Below are positions 37,479 through 49,480 of a DNA stretch of 64,000 bases, piece after piece. The notes beneath the pieces are model-generated. The model made no database searches, was not told where the DNA came from, and saw only the letters and a list, made by a program, of their open reading frames with translations. The stretch's first letter is position 1. Each line of letters opens with the position of its first letter. The stretch lies in assembly GCA_963920705.1 (NCBI GenBank), contig OY987226.1:560501-624500 (forward strand), given 5' to 3'. Position numbers and translations under genes: made by a program. This DNA comes from Odiellus spinosus (lineage: Eukaryota; Arthropoda; Arachnida; Opiliones; Phalangiidae).

Positions 37479-39675
37479 ACGTCATTTCTTTTTTTTAAAT
37501 ACGCGTTGGAAGTTTACGAAACTATCAAATTTAGTGAAAATCTAAAACACTAAGTATAAATCGTAAATTTTTCGTCAAAACGGTATAATTAGAATTATTA
37601 ATCATCAATTAAAATTAATTTAGTACAAATGAGATTTCATTTTCTTACAGTTAACATATTTATTACGCGATACGGCTTATAGAGATGCAAAATTTTATCG
37701 TATACGACTTTCATTTAGTCTTAACATTTCCCCGTGCCAAATATTTTAAATGTAGGGGTTTTTGGCGAATATATTTAGACCACTGCCAATGCAAAGTTCA
37801 ATCAAAATTTTACAAATTCCAATTTAGTGGAGTCTATTTTTATAATATGGTGTATAATATTAATATTTTTTTAATTGCCCTCAAATTTAAGTAGTTTTGG
37901 GTGGTTTTAGATGGTAATTAAATATATATAGATACATATAGTTGAATTTTGTATTCAAAACATTCGTAAGGCCAGTTTTTTTTTTTAAATACCGCGTTAA
38001 ATAAGTCCGAAAATTAATTTTAATGGAATTTAACTCGATTTATTTAATAAATACGTAGTTATAATTCCAGGGACTTTTTAAGAAAATTTCTTTGTAGGGT
38101 GAAGTATGCTTGAGCGCTTAATATCAAACTTAATTTTAATTATTATCCCTAAAATATGATATTTAGTTAAATAAAATCATCTAATAGTTAAATTTAGTTG
38201 AAAAAAAAACTGTATTTGAAAAAGACCACCATTTTGAGTCCTTTTCTAGAGATAAGTGGATACTAGCCAATCAAATCGCGTCTTTTAAAGCAGCTATACA
38301 AACGGCAAACCCTCAAAATATGGCGCCACATTTCATATATAGTAAGAAAAATTATCTAATATCCAGGGAAAAAAACTGTATTTGAAAAAAAAAAATACCA
38401 TTTTTTGAGTCCCTATCTGGAGATAAGTGGATACTAGCCAATCAAATCTGTTCTTTTAAGGCAGCTATACAAGCGCCACATTACCTATATCGATATTTAA
38501 CCGAAAAATATCCAATTTATAGCAAATTACGTGGATTGAACAGATAAAAATTCAAATTTGGTTACTCATGAAGTAATTAACCAATCTTACTTAAGACACG
38601 CGGATGGTTTTTTAACACGAATTACCGTCTAAACATCAAGTTATTGGTGCCATTTTAAATCCAGTTAACAAAACAAACTTTGCCCAAAAGTAAAATTTGA
38701 TTGGCTGGAATATATTATTGTACGTGGAACAAAATGGTGGACGATTGGTGGTTAAAACTCTTGACTTTAAACCCTAATTTTGTCGTAATTAATCCGAGTT
38801 ACAAATATTTTAACTGTAAACAAAATTGGCTTTTGAATCATTTTTTTTTTTTTTTTTTTTCATTTAGGGTCACTTTAAAGTTTACTTTTTTATTATTCTA
38901 AACTCATGATTCATATAGTCTTAAATTTCCATGGGGGGATCAAATCTCATATTACATTGTTCTAAAACGTGAACGAAAGAAAAAGCAAAAACTAATTTAG
39001 ACACGTTTTTCAAAATAAGAGAATATTAGGTTGCGACAAATTCTCGTATTTCAAATTTCTCTGTTGCCACGGTCGCGACACTTTTCATTTCAATAATTAA
39101 AAAAGTCGCTAAATAAAGTTTATAAAATAAAATATCAACAATTAACGAAGTTGTTTAGGCTGGATTTTTTATTATTTTTTTAAACATATGGAATTGCCTT
39201 TTTTTTGTACCGTGACGTATTCCTTATTAATTATGAAATTCGTATATTAATTTAGAAGTAATGATTGCCTTTCATTCCGAGGAAGAGCCTACCCCTTAAA
39301 GCGGCCTATTTAAACTTTATTGGCTCTCTTGAATTGGACTGGCGCTAAAACAAAATTTAAGCCTTGGTTACATTCCTTCAATACGCGTAGAAACATATTT
39401 TTAATTGTTTAAATATATCAGATTTAATAAGTCTATTATGATTTATTTTCACCAATCTGTAATTCTATAAAATGATTACAAATTTTTACTTAAGGTCGAA
39501 CAGGAAGTGACGTCATCAAAAGACTGATTAATAATAATTGTTTCGCGTTTAAATACTGTCTAGAATCATATTACATTAAAATGTGCCTTAAATCGTAACG
39601 CCAAGCTGTAAAATATTACTAATATTAGTAATAATTGTAATAAAATTATTTTAACATAATATATCTGTTTAATTT
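37479..39675. other. Region between Inx2-like gene and the satellite
   Basis: Includes the 3' UTR of the Inx2-like gene. AATAAA-type words lie further down (for example near 38,047), but no cleavage site can be chosen. A tandem duplication (38195-38490) and an AT-rich stretch with an 18-T run near 38,840 are the only other structure seen. Confidence 0.55.
38195..38490. repeat. Tandem duplication of about 166 bp
   Basis: ACTGTATTTGAAAAA, GATAAGTGGATACTAGCCAA, TCAAATC and GCAGCTATACAA occur twice in the same order, about 166 bp apart. The copies differ by several substitutions and small gaps, so the duplication is old. Non-coding. Confidence 0.75.
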
Positions 39676-39950
39676 AAATAATCAAAGATTTTACAAGGGG
39701 TACCCCTTGTAAAAAAAAATAATACACCCCCTGTAAAATATATAATCTAAGAATTTACAAGGGGTACCCCTTGTAAAAAAAAAATAATACACCCCCTGTA
39801 AAATAAATAATCAAAGATTCTACAAGGGATACCCCTTGTAAAATAAAAATAATACACCCCTGTAAAATACATAATCAAAGATTTTACAGGGGGTACCCCT
39901 TGAAAAAAAATAATACACCCCACGTAAAATAAATAATCAAAGATTTTATT
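39676..39950. repeat. Satellite module P: about four 65-bp units with a KpnI-centred palindrome
   Basis: Each unit holds TTTACAAGGGGTACCCCTTG (the palindrome extends to TAAA), then ATAATACACCCCCTGTAAAA and AATAATCAAAGA. The fourth is altered in the palindrome. The same palindrome recurs singly at 40441-40660, 45160-45205, 51908-51965 and 54920-55020, mostly between arrays. Confidence 0.9.
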
Positions 39951-40441
39951 TGCAAAGAGAGTTTTATTTTCAAAGGGCGTGTTATTTTCAAGGGGCGTGT
40001 TATTTTCAAAGGGCGTGTTATTTTCAAGGGGCGTGTTATTTTCAAAGGGCGTGTTATTTTCAAAGGGCGTGTTATTTTCAAAGGGCGTGTTATTAACAAA
40101 GGGCGTGTTATTAACAAAGGGCGTGTTATTAACAAAGGGCGTGTTATTAACAAAGGGCGTGTTATTAACAAAGGGCGTGTTATTAACAAAGGGCGTGTTA
40201 TTAACAAAGGGCGTGTTATTTTCAAAGGGCGTGTTATTTTCAAAGGGCGTGTTATTTTCAAAGGGCGTGTCATTTTCAAAGGGCGTGTTATTTTCAAAGG
40301 GCGTGTTATTTTCAAAGGGCGTGTTATTTTCAAAGGGCGTGTTATTTTCAAAGGGCGTGTTATTTTCAAAGGGCGTGTTATTTTCAAAGGGCGTGTTATT
40401 AACAAAGGGTGCGTTATTTTCAAAGGACGTGTTATTTTCAA
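39950..40441. repeat. Satellite array A1: 18-bp unit TTCAAAGGGCGTGTTATT
   Basis: About 27 copies of an 18-bp unit. A block of seven has AACAAAGGG in place of TTCAAAGGG. Because 18 is a multiple of three, both strands are open for 180 codons (for example KGVLFS and ITRPLK repeats), which is not evidence of a gene. Confidence 0.95.
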
Positions 40442-40660
40442 AAAGGGGTACCCCTTGTAAAAATATCCTAAAAAAAAAATCTAATTTTTTACAAGGGGTA
40501 CCCCTTGTAAAAAATCGAGAATAAAATATTTTTATTTTACAGGGGATGTATTATTTTACAGGGGGTGTATTATTTTTTTGACAAGGGGTACCCCTTGTAA
40601 AATCTTTAATTATTTATTTTACAGGGAGTGTATTATTTTTTTTACAAGGGGTACCCCTTC
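40441..40660. repeat. Palindromic spacer (P) between arrays A1 and D1
   Basis: Four GGGGTACCCC cores at about 40446, 40496, 40586 and 40649, mostly flanked by TTTACAA and TTGTAAA, separated by AT-rich sequence and copies of TTTTACAGGG-GTGTATTATT. It carries fragments of both the P and B modules. Confidence 0.9.
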
Positions 40661-43325
40661 TCAATTTTCTCAATCTCAATTTTCTCAATCTCAATTTTCT
40701 CAGTCTCAATTTTCCCAATCTCAATTTTCCCAATCTCAATTTTCCCAATCTCAATTTTCCCAATCTCAATTTTCTCAATCTCAATCTCAATTTTCTCAAT
40801 CTCAATTTTCTCAATCTCAATTTTCTCAGTCTCAATTTTCTCAATCTCAATTTTCTCAATCTCAATTTTCTCAATCTCAATTTTCTCAATCTCAATTTTC
40901 TCGATCTCAATTTTCTCAATCTCAATTTTCTCAATCTCAATTTTCTCAATCTCAATTTTCTCAATCTCAATTTTCCCAATCTCAATTTTCCCAATCTCAA
41001 TTTTCCCAATCTCAATTTTCCCAATCTCAATTTTCCCAATCTCAATTTTCCCAATCTCAATTTTCTCAATCTCAATCTCAATCTCAATCTCAATTTTCTC
41101 AATCTCAATTTTCTCAATCTCAATTTTCTCGATCTCAATTTTCTCAATCTCAATTTTCTCGATCTCAATTTTCTCGATCTCAATTTTCTCGATCTCAATT
41201 TTCTCAATCTCAATTTTCTCAATCTCAATTTTCTCAATCTCAATTTTCTCGATCTCAATTTTCTCGATCTCAATTTTCTCAATCTCAATTTTCTCGATCT
41301 CAATTTTCTCAATCTCAATTTTCTCGATCTCAATTTTCTCAATCTCAATTTTCTCGATCTCAATTTTCTCAATCTCAATTTTCTCAATCTCAATTTTCTC
41401 AATCTCAATTTTCTCAATCTCAATTTTCTCAATCTCAATTTTCTCAGTCTCAATTTTCTCGATCTCAATTTTCTCGATCTCAATTTTCTCAGTCTCAATT
41501 TTCTCAGTCTCAATTTTCTCAATCTCAATTTTCTCAATCTCAATTTTCTCAATCTCAATTTTCTCAATCTCAATTTTCTCAATCTCAATTTTCTCGATCT
41601 CAATTTTCTCGATCTCAATTTTCTCAATCTCAATTTTCTCGATCTCAATTTTCTCGATCTCAATTTTCTCAATCTCAATTTTCTCAGTCTCAATTTTCTC
41701 AGTCTCAATTTTCTCGATCTCAATTTTCTCAATCTCAATTTTCTCAGTCTCAATTTTCTCAATCTCAATTTTCTCAATCTCAATTTTCTTAATCTCAATT
41801 TTCTCGATCTCAATTTTCTCGATCTCAATTTTCTCGATCTCAATTTTCTCAATCTCAATTTTCTCAATCTCAATTTTCTCGATCTCAATTTTCTCGATCT
41901 CAATTTTCTCAATCTCAATCTCAATCTCAATTTTCTCAATCTCAATTTTCTCAATCTCAATTTTCTCAATCTCAATCTCAATCTCAATTTTCTCAATCTC
42001 AATTTTCTCAATCTCAATCTCAATCTCAATTTTCTCAATCTCAATTTTCTCAATCTCAATTTTCTCAATCTCAATTTTCTCAGTCTCAATTTTCTCAATC
42101 TCAATTTTCTCAGTCTCAATTTTCTCAATCTCAATTTTCTCAATCTCAATTTTCTCAATCTCAATTTTCTCAATCTCAATTTTCTCAATCTCAATTTTCT
42201 CGATCTCAATTTTCTCGATCTCAATTTTCTCGATCTCAATTTTCTCGATCTCAATTTTCTCGATCTCAATTTTTCTCAATCTCAATTTTCTCGATCTCAA
42301 TTTTCTCAATCTCAATTTTCTCAATCTCAATTTTCTCGATCTCAATTTTCTCGATCTCAATTTTCTCAATCTCAATTTTCTCAATCTCAATTTTCTCGAT
42401 CTCAATTTTCTCGATCTCAATTTTCCCAATCTCAATTTTCCCAATCTCAATTTTCCCAATTTCAATTTTCCCAATCTCAATTTTCCCAATTTCAATTTTC
42501 CCAATCTCAATTTTCCCAATCTCAATTTTCCCAATCTCAATTTTCCCAATCTCAATTTTCCCAATCTCAATTTTCCCAATCTCAATTTTCCCAATCTCAA
42601 TTTTCCCAATCTCAATTTTCCCAATCTCAATTTTCCCAATCTCAATTTTCCCAATCTCAATTTTCCCAATCTCAATCTCAATTTTCTCAATCTCAATTTT
42701 CTCAATCTCAATTTTCTCAATCTCAATTTTCCCAATCTCAATTTTGCCAATCTCAATTTTGCCAATCTCAATTTTGCCAATCTCAATTTTGCCAATCTCA
42801 ATTTTGCCAATCTCAATTTTGCCAATCTCAATTTTGCCGATCTATATTTTGCCGATCTCAATTTTGCCAATCTCAATTTTCCCAATCTCAATTTTCCCAA
42901 TCTCAATTTTCCCAATCTCAATTTTCCCAATCTCAATTTTCCCAATCTCAATTTTCCCAATCTCAATTTTCCCAATCTCAATTTTCCCAATCTCAATTTT
43001 CCCAATCTCAATTTTTCCCAATCTCAATTTTTCCCAATCTCAATTTTTCCCAATCTCAATTTTTCCCAATCTCAATTTTCCCAATCTCAATTTTCCCAAT
43101 CTCAATTTTCCCAATCTCAATTTTCCCAATCTCAATTTTCCCAATCTCAATTTTCCCAATCTCAATCTTCTCAATCTTCCCAATCTCAATCTTCTCAATC
43201 TTCCCAATCTCAATCTCAATTTTCTCAATCTCAATTTTCTCAATCTCAATTTTCTCAATCTCAATTTTCTCAATCTCAATTTTCTCAATCTCAATTTTCT
43301 CAATCTCAATTTTCTCAATTTTCTT
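40659..43325. repeat. Satellite array D1: 15-bp unit CTCAATTTTCTCAAT
   Basis: About 175 copies of a 15-bp unit. Variants change TTCTC to TTCCC or TTGCC, and AATCTC to GATCTC or AGTCTC, in local blocks, showing local homogenisation. Shortened or joined units (CTCAATCTCAATCTC) mark slippage. The unit gives open frames in several phases on both strands up to 899 codons (SQFSQ, SISIF, RKLRL); these are artefacts. Confidence 0.97.
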
Positions 43326-43339
43326 AAAAAAAATCAATT

Positions 43340-45160
43340 TTTTTTACAGGGGGTGTATTTATCATTTATTTTTTTTTACAGGGGGTGCATTTATCATTTA
43401 TTTTTTTTTTACAGGGGGTGTATTTATCATTTATTTTTTTTTACAGGGGGTGTATTTATCATTTATTTTTTTACAGGGGGTGTATTTAATATTTTTTTTT
43501 ACAGGGGGTGTATTTATCATTAATTTTTTTACAGGGGGTGTATTTATCATTTATTTTTTTACAGGGGGTGTATTTATCATTTATTTTTTTATAGGGGGTG
43601 TATTTAATATTTTTTTTTACAGGGGGTGTATTTATCATTTATTTTTTTACAGGGGGTGTATTTATCATTTATTTTTTTACAGGGGGTGTATTCATCATTT
43701 GTTGTTTTTACAGGGGGTGTATTTATAATTTTTTTTTACAAGGGGAGTATTTTTCATTAAATTTTTTTACAGGGGGTGTATTTATCATTTATTTTTTTAC
43801 AGGGGGTGTATTTATTATTTATTTTTTACTTAGGGTGTATTTATTATTTATTGTTTTTTTACAGGGGGTGTATTTATCATTTATTTTTTTACAGGGGGTC
43901 TATTTATCATTTATTTTTTTACAGGGGGTGTATTTATCATTTATTTTTTTTACATGGGGTGTGTTTATCATTTATTTTTTTTTACAGGGGGTGTATTTAT
44001 TATTTTTTTACAGGGGGTGTATTTATCATTTATTTTTTTTTACAGGGGGTGCATTTATCATTTATTTTTTTTTACAGGGGTGTATTTATCATTTATTTTT
44101 TTTACAGGGGGTGTATTTATTATTATTTTTTTTTCTACAAGGGGTGTATTTATCATATATTTTTTTTACAGGGGGTGTATTTATCATTTATTTTTTTTCG
44201 GGGGGTGTATTTATCATTTATTTTTTTTACAGGGGGTGTATTTATCATTTATTTTTTTACAGGGGGTGTATTTATCATTTATTTTTTTTACAGGGGGTGT
44301 ATTTATCATTTATTTTTTTTACATGGGGTGTGTTTATCATTTATTTTTTTTAACAGGGGGTGTATTTATTATTTTTTTACAGGGGGTGTATTTATCATTT
44401 ATTTTTTTTTACAGGGGGTGCATTTATCATTTATTTTTTTACAGGGGGTGTATTTATCATTTATTTTTTTTTACAGGGGGTGTATTTATCATATATTTTT
44501 ATTACAGGGGGTGTATTTATCATTTATTTTTTTTTTACAGGGGGTGTATTTATCATTTATTTTTTTTACAGGGGGTGTATTTATCATTTATTTTTTTTAC
44601 AGGGGGTGTATTTATCATTTATTTTTTTTACAGGGGGTGTATTTATCATTTATTTTTTTTACAGGGGGTGTATTTAATATTTTTTTTTTTACAGGGGGTG
44701 TATTTATCATTTATTTTTTTTACAGGGGGTGTATTTAATATTTTTTTTTTTACAGGGGGTGTATTTATCATTTATTTTTTTACAGGGGGTGTATTTATCA
44801 TTTATTTTTTTTACAGGAGGTGTATTTATCATTTATTTTTTTTACAGGGGGTGTATTTATCATTTATTTTTTTACAGCTCGGGGTGTATTTATCATTTAT
44901 TTTTTTTTACAGGGGGTGTATTTATCATTTATTTTTTTACAGGGGGTGTATTTATCATTTATTTTTTTTACAGGGGGTGTATTTATCATTTATTTTTTTA
45001 CAGGGGGTGTATTTATCATTTATTTTTTTTACAGGGGGTGTATTTATCATTTATTTTTTTTTACAGGGGGTGTATTTATCATTTATTTTTTTTACAGGGG
45101 GTGTATTTAATATTTTTTTTTTACAGGGGGTGTATTTATCATTTATTTTTTTACCCCTTG
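43340..45160. repeat. Satellite array B1: about 32-bp unit with TTTACAGGGGGTGTATTTAT
   Basis: Several dozen units: a T-tract of variable length, ACAGGGGGTGTATTTATC, then ATTTA and T-tract. The unit length drifts by one to three bases through the T-run, so open frames across it change phase. The T-run followed by ACAG resembles a 3' splice site in every unit. Confidence 0.95.
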
Positions 45161-45205
45161 TAAAAAAAATCATTTATTATTTTTTACAAGGGTTACCCCT
45201 TTTTT
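45160..45205. repeat. Degenerate P palindrome between arrays B1 and A2
   Basis: ACCCCTTGTAAAA at the left and TTTTTACAAGGGTTACCCC at the right keep the P elements in an altered order, one with GGGTTACCCC. It marks the boundary between two array types, as at the other junctions. Confidence 0.8.
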
Positions 45206-48200
45206 ATTTTCAAAGGGAGTTTTATTTTCAAAGCGTGTTTTATTTTCAAAGGGAGTTTTATTTTCAAAGGGAGTTGTATTTTCAAAGGGAGTTTTATTTT
45301 CAAAGGGAGTTTTATTTTCAAAGGGAGTTTTTTTTTCAAAGGGAGTTTTACTTTCTAAGGGAGTTTTATTTTCAAAGGGAGTTTTATTTTCAAAGGGAGT
45401 TTTATTTTCAAAGGGAGTTTTATTTTCAAAGGGAGTTTTATTTTCAAAGGGAGTTTTATTTTCAAAGGGAGTTTTATTTTCAAAGGGAGTTTTATTTTCA
45501 AAGCGTGTTTTATTTTCAAAGGGAGTTTTATTTTCAAAGGGAGTTTTATTTTCAAAGGGAGTTGTATTTTCAAAGGGAGTTGTATTTTCAAAGGGAGTTT
45601 TATTTTCAAAGGGAGTTTTATTTTCAAAGGGAGTTTTATTTTCAAAGGGAGTTTTATTTTCAAAGGGAGTTTTATTTTCAAAGGGAGTTTTATTTTCAAA
45701 GGGACTTTTATTTTCAAAGGGAGTTTTATTTTCAAAGGGACTTTTATTTTCAAAGGGAGTTTTATTTTCAAAGGGAGTTTTTATTTTCAAAGGGAGTTTT
45801 ATTTTCAAAGGGAGTTTTATTTTCAAAGGGAGTTTTTATTTTCAAAGGGAGTTTTATTTTCAAAGGGAGTTTTATTTTCAAAAGGAGTTTTATTTTCAAA
45901 GGGAGTTTTATTTTCAAAGGGAGTTTTATTTTCAAAGGGAGTTTTATTTTCAAAGGGAGTTTTATTTTCAAAGGGAGTTTTATTTTCAAAGGGAGTTTTA
46001 TTTTCAAAGCGTGTTTTATTTTCAAAGGGAGTTTTATTTTCAAAGGGAGTTTTATTTTCAAAGGGAGTTGTATTTTCAAAGGGAGTTGTATTTTCAAAGG
46101 GAGTTTTATTTTCAAAGGGAGTTTTATTTTCAAAGGGAGTTTTATTTTCAAAGGGAGTTTTATTTTCAAAGGGAGTTTTATTTTCAAAGGGACTTTTATT
46201 TTCAAAGGGAGTTTTATTTTCAAAGGGAGTTTTATTTTCAAAGGGAGTTTTATTTTCAAAGGGAGTTTTTATTTTCAAAGGGAGTTTTATTTTCAAAGGG
46301 AGTTTTATTTTCAAAGGGAGTTTTTATTTTCAAAGGGAGTTTTATTTTCAAAGGGAGTTTTATTTTCAAAGGAGTTTTATTTTCAAAGGAGTTTTATTTT
46401 CAAAGGGAGTTTTATTTTCAAAGGGAGTTTTATTTTCAAAGGGAGTTTTATTTTCAAAGGGAGTTTTATTTTCAAAGGGAGTTTTATTTTCAAAGGGAGT
46501 TTTATTTTCAAAAGGAGTTTTATTTTCAAAGGGAGTTTTATTTTCAAAGGGAGTTTTATTTTCAAAGGGAGTTTTTTTTTCAAAGGGAGTTTTACTTTCA
46601 AAGGGAGTTTTATTTTCAAAGGGAGTTTTATTTTCAAAGGGAGTTTTATTTTCAAAGGGAGTTTTATTTTCAAAGCGTGTTTTATTTTCAAAGGAGTTTT
46701 ATTTTCAAAGGGAGTTTTATTTTCAAAAGGAGTTTTATTTTCAAAGGGAGTTTTATTTTCAAATTGAGTTTTATTTTCAAAGGGAGTTTTATTTTCAAAG
46801 GGAGTTTTATTTTCAAAGGGACTTTTATTTTCAAAGGGAGTTTTATTTTCAAAGGGAGTTTTATTTTCAAAGGGAGTTTTATTTTCAAAGGGAGTTTTTG
46901 TTTTCAAAGGGAGTTTTATTTTCAAAGGGAGTTTTATTTTCAAAGGGAGTTTTTATTTTCAAAGGGAGTTTTATTTTCAAAGGGAGTTTTATTTTCAAAG
47001 GAGTTTTATTTTCAAAGGGAGTTTTATTTTCAAAGGGAGTTTTATTTTCAAAGGAAGTTTTATTTTCAAAGGGAGTTTTATTTTCAAAAGGAGTTTTATT
47101 TTCAAAGGGAGTTTTATTTTCAAAGGGAGTTTTATTTTCAAAGGGAGTTTTATTTTCAAAGGGAGTTTTATTTTCAAAAGGAGTTTTATTTTCAAAGGGA
47201 GTTTTATTTTCAAAGGGAGTTTTATTTTCAAAGGAATTTTTTTTTCAAAGGGAGTTTTACTTTCAAAGGGAGTTTTATTTTCAAAGGGAGTTTTATTTTC
47301 AAAGGGAGTTTTATTTTCAAAGGGAGTTTTATTTTCAAAGCGTGTTTTATTTTCAAAGGAGTTTTATTTTCAAAGGGAGTTTTATTTTCAAAAGGAGTTT
47401 TATTTTCAAAGGGAGTTTTATTATCAAAGGGAGTTTTATTTTCAAAGGGAGTTTTATTTTCAAAGGAAGTTTTATTTTCAAAGGGAGTTTTATTTTCAAA
47501 AGGAGTTTTATTTTCAAAGGGAGTTTTATTTTCAAAGGGAGTTTTATTTTCAAAGGGAGTTTTATTTTCAAAGCGTGTTTTATTTTCAAAGGGAGTTTTA
47601 TTTTCAAAGGGAGTTTTATTTTCAAAGGGAGTTTTATTTTCAAAGGGAGTTTTATTTTCAAAGGGAGTTTTATTTTCAAAGCGTGTTTTATTTTCAAAGG
47701 GAGTTTTATTTTCAAAGGGAGTTTTATTTTCAAAAGGAGTTTTATTTTCAAAGGGAGTTTTATTTTCAAAGGGAGTTTTATTTTCAAAGGGAGTTTTATT
47801 TTCAAAGGAAGTTTTATTTTCAAAGGGAGTTTTATTTTCAAAAGGAGTTTTATTTTCAAAGGGAGTTTTATTTTCAAAGGGAGTTTTATTTTCAAAGGAA
47901 GTTTTATTTTCAAAGGGAGTTTTATTTTCAAAAGGAGTTTTATTTTCAAAGGGAGTTTTATTTTCAAAGGGAGTTTTATTTTCAAAGGGAGTTTTATTTT
48001 CAAAGGGAGTTTTATTTTCAAAAGGATTTTTATTTTCAAAGGGAGTTTTATTTTCAAAGGGAGTTTTATTTTCAAAGGGAGTTTTTTTTCAAAGGGAGTT
48101 TTACTTTCAAAGGGAGTTTTATTTTCAAAGGGAGTTTTATTTTCAAAGGGAGTTTTATTTTCAAAGGGAGTTTTATTTTCAAAGCGTGATTTATTTTCAA

Positions 48201-48640
48201 AGGAGTTTTATTTTCAAAGGGAGTTTTATTTTCAAAGGGAGTTTTATTTTAAAAGCGTGTTTTATTTTCAAAGGGAGTTTTATTTTCAAAGGGAGTTTTA
48301 TTTTCAAAAGGAGTTTTATTTTCAAAGGGAGTTTTATTTTCAAAGGGAGTTTTATTTTCAAAGGAAGTTTTATTTTCAAAGGGAGTTTTATTTTCAAAAG
48401 GAGTTTTATTTTCAAAGGGAGTTTTATTTTCAAAGGGAGTTTTATTTTCAAAGGGAGTTTTATTTTCAAAGGGAGTTTTATTTTCAAAGGGAGTTTTATT
48501 TTCAAAGGGAGTTTTATTTTCAAAGGGAGTTTTATTTTCAAAGGGAGTTTTATTTTCAAAGGGAGTTTTATTTTCAAAGGGAGTTTTATTTTCAAAGGGA
48601 GTTTTATTTTCAAAGGGAGTTTTATTTTCAAAGGGAGTTT
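45205..48640. repeat. Satellite array A2: 18-bp unit TTTTCAAAGGGAGTTTTA
   Basis: About 190 copies. Variants include AGCGTG, AAAGGAGT (17 bp), AAAAGGAGT and TTTTTATT (19 bp). They recur in fixed order, so multi-unit blocks of several hundred bp are themselves repeated (compare 45.45-45.85, 45.98-46.35 and 46.6-47.0 kb). Long open frames (up to 984 codons, SFIFKG and YFQREF) arise from the 18-bp period. Confidence 0.97.
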
Positions 48641-49330
48641 TATTTATTATTTATTTTTTTTTACAGGGGGTGTATGTATTATTTATTTTTTTACAGGGGG
48701 TGTATTTATTATTTATTTTTTTTACAGTGGGTGTATTTATTATTTTTTTTACAGGGGGTGTATTTATTATTTATTTTTTACAGGGGGTGTATTTATCATT
48801 TATTTTTTTACAGGGGATGTATTTATTATTTATGTTTTTTTACAGGGGGTGTATTTATTATTTATTTTTTTAACAGGGGGTGTATTTTTATTTTTTTTTT
48901 ACAGGGGGTGTATTTATTATTTATTTTTTTTACAGTGGGTGTATTTATTATTTATTTTTTTATAGGGGGTGTATTCATTATTTATTTTTTTTTACAGGGG
49001 GTGTATTTATTAATTATTTTTTTTACAGGGGGTGTATTTATTATTTATTTTTTAACAGGGGGTGTATTTATTATTATTTTTTTACAGGGGGTGTATTTAT
49101 TATTTATTTTTTTTTACAGTGGGTGTATTCATTATTTATATTTTTTTACAGGGGGTGTATTTATTATTTATTTTTTTTTACAGGGGGTGTATTTATTATT
49201 TATTTTTTTAACAGGGGGTGTATTTTTTTTTTTTTTTTACAGGGGGTGTATTTATTATTTATTTTTCTTACAGGGGGTGTATTTATTATTATTTTTTTTA
49301 CAGGGGGTGTATTTATTATTTATTTTTTTA
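48640..49330. repeat. Satellite array B2: about 32-bp unit, + orientation
   Basis: About 21 units like array B1 but mostly with TTTATTATTTA in place of TTTATCATTTA. Variants TACAGTGGG and TATAGGGG occur. It ends at the symmetry point of the satellite block. Confidence 0.95.
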
Positions 49331-49480
49331 CACCCACTGTAAAAAAAAATAAATAATGAATACACCCCCTGTAAAAAAATAAATAATAAATACACCCCCC
49401 TGTAAGAAAAAAATAATAAATACACCCCCTGTAAAAAAAATTAATAAATACACCCCCTGTAAAAAAAATAAATAATAAAT
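49331..49480. repeat. Satellite array B3: B unit in inverted orientation
   Basis: About five units reading ACACCCCCTGTAAAAAAA then ATAATAAAT, the reverse complement of array B2. The switch from + to - orientation occurs within a few bases of 49,330. Confidence 0.95.

Noticed and set aside
40614-49342. Very long open frames (up to about 980 codons) on both strands through the satellite
   Set aside because: Units of 15, 18 and 24 bp are multiples of three and lack stops in several frames, so overlapping frames stay open on both strands at once. There is no start context, splice structure or non-repetitive domain.
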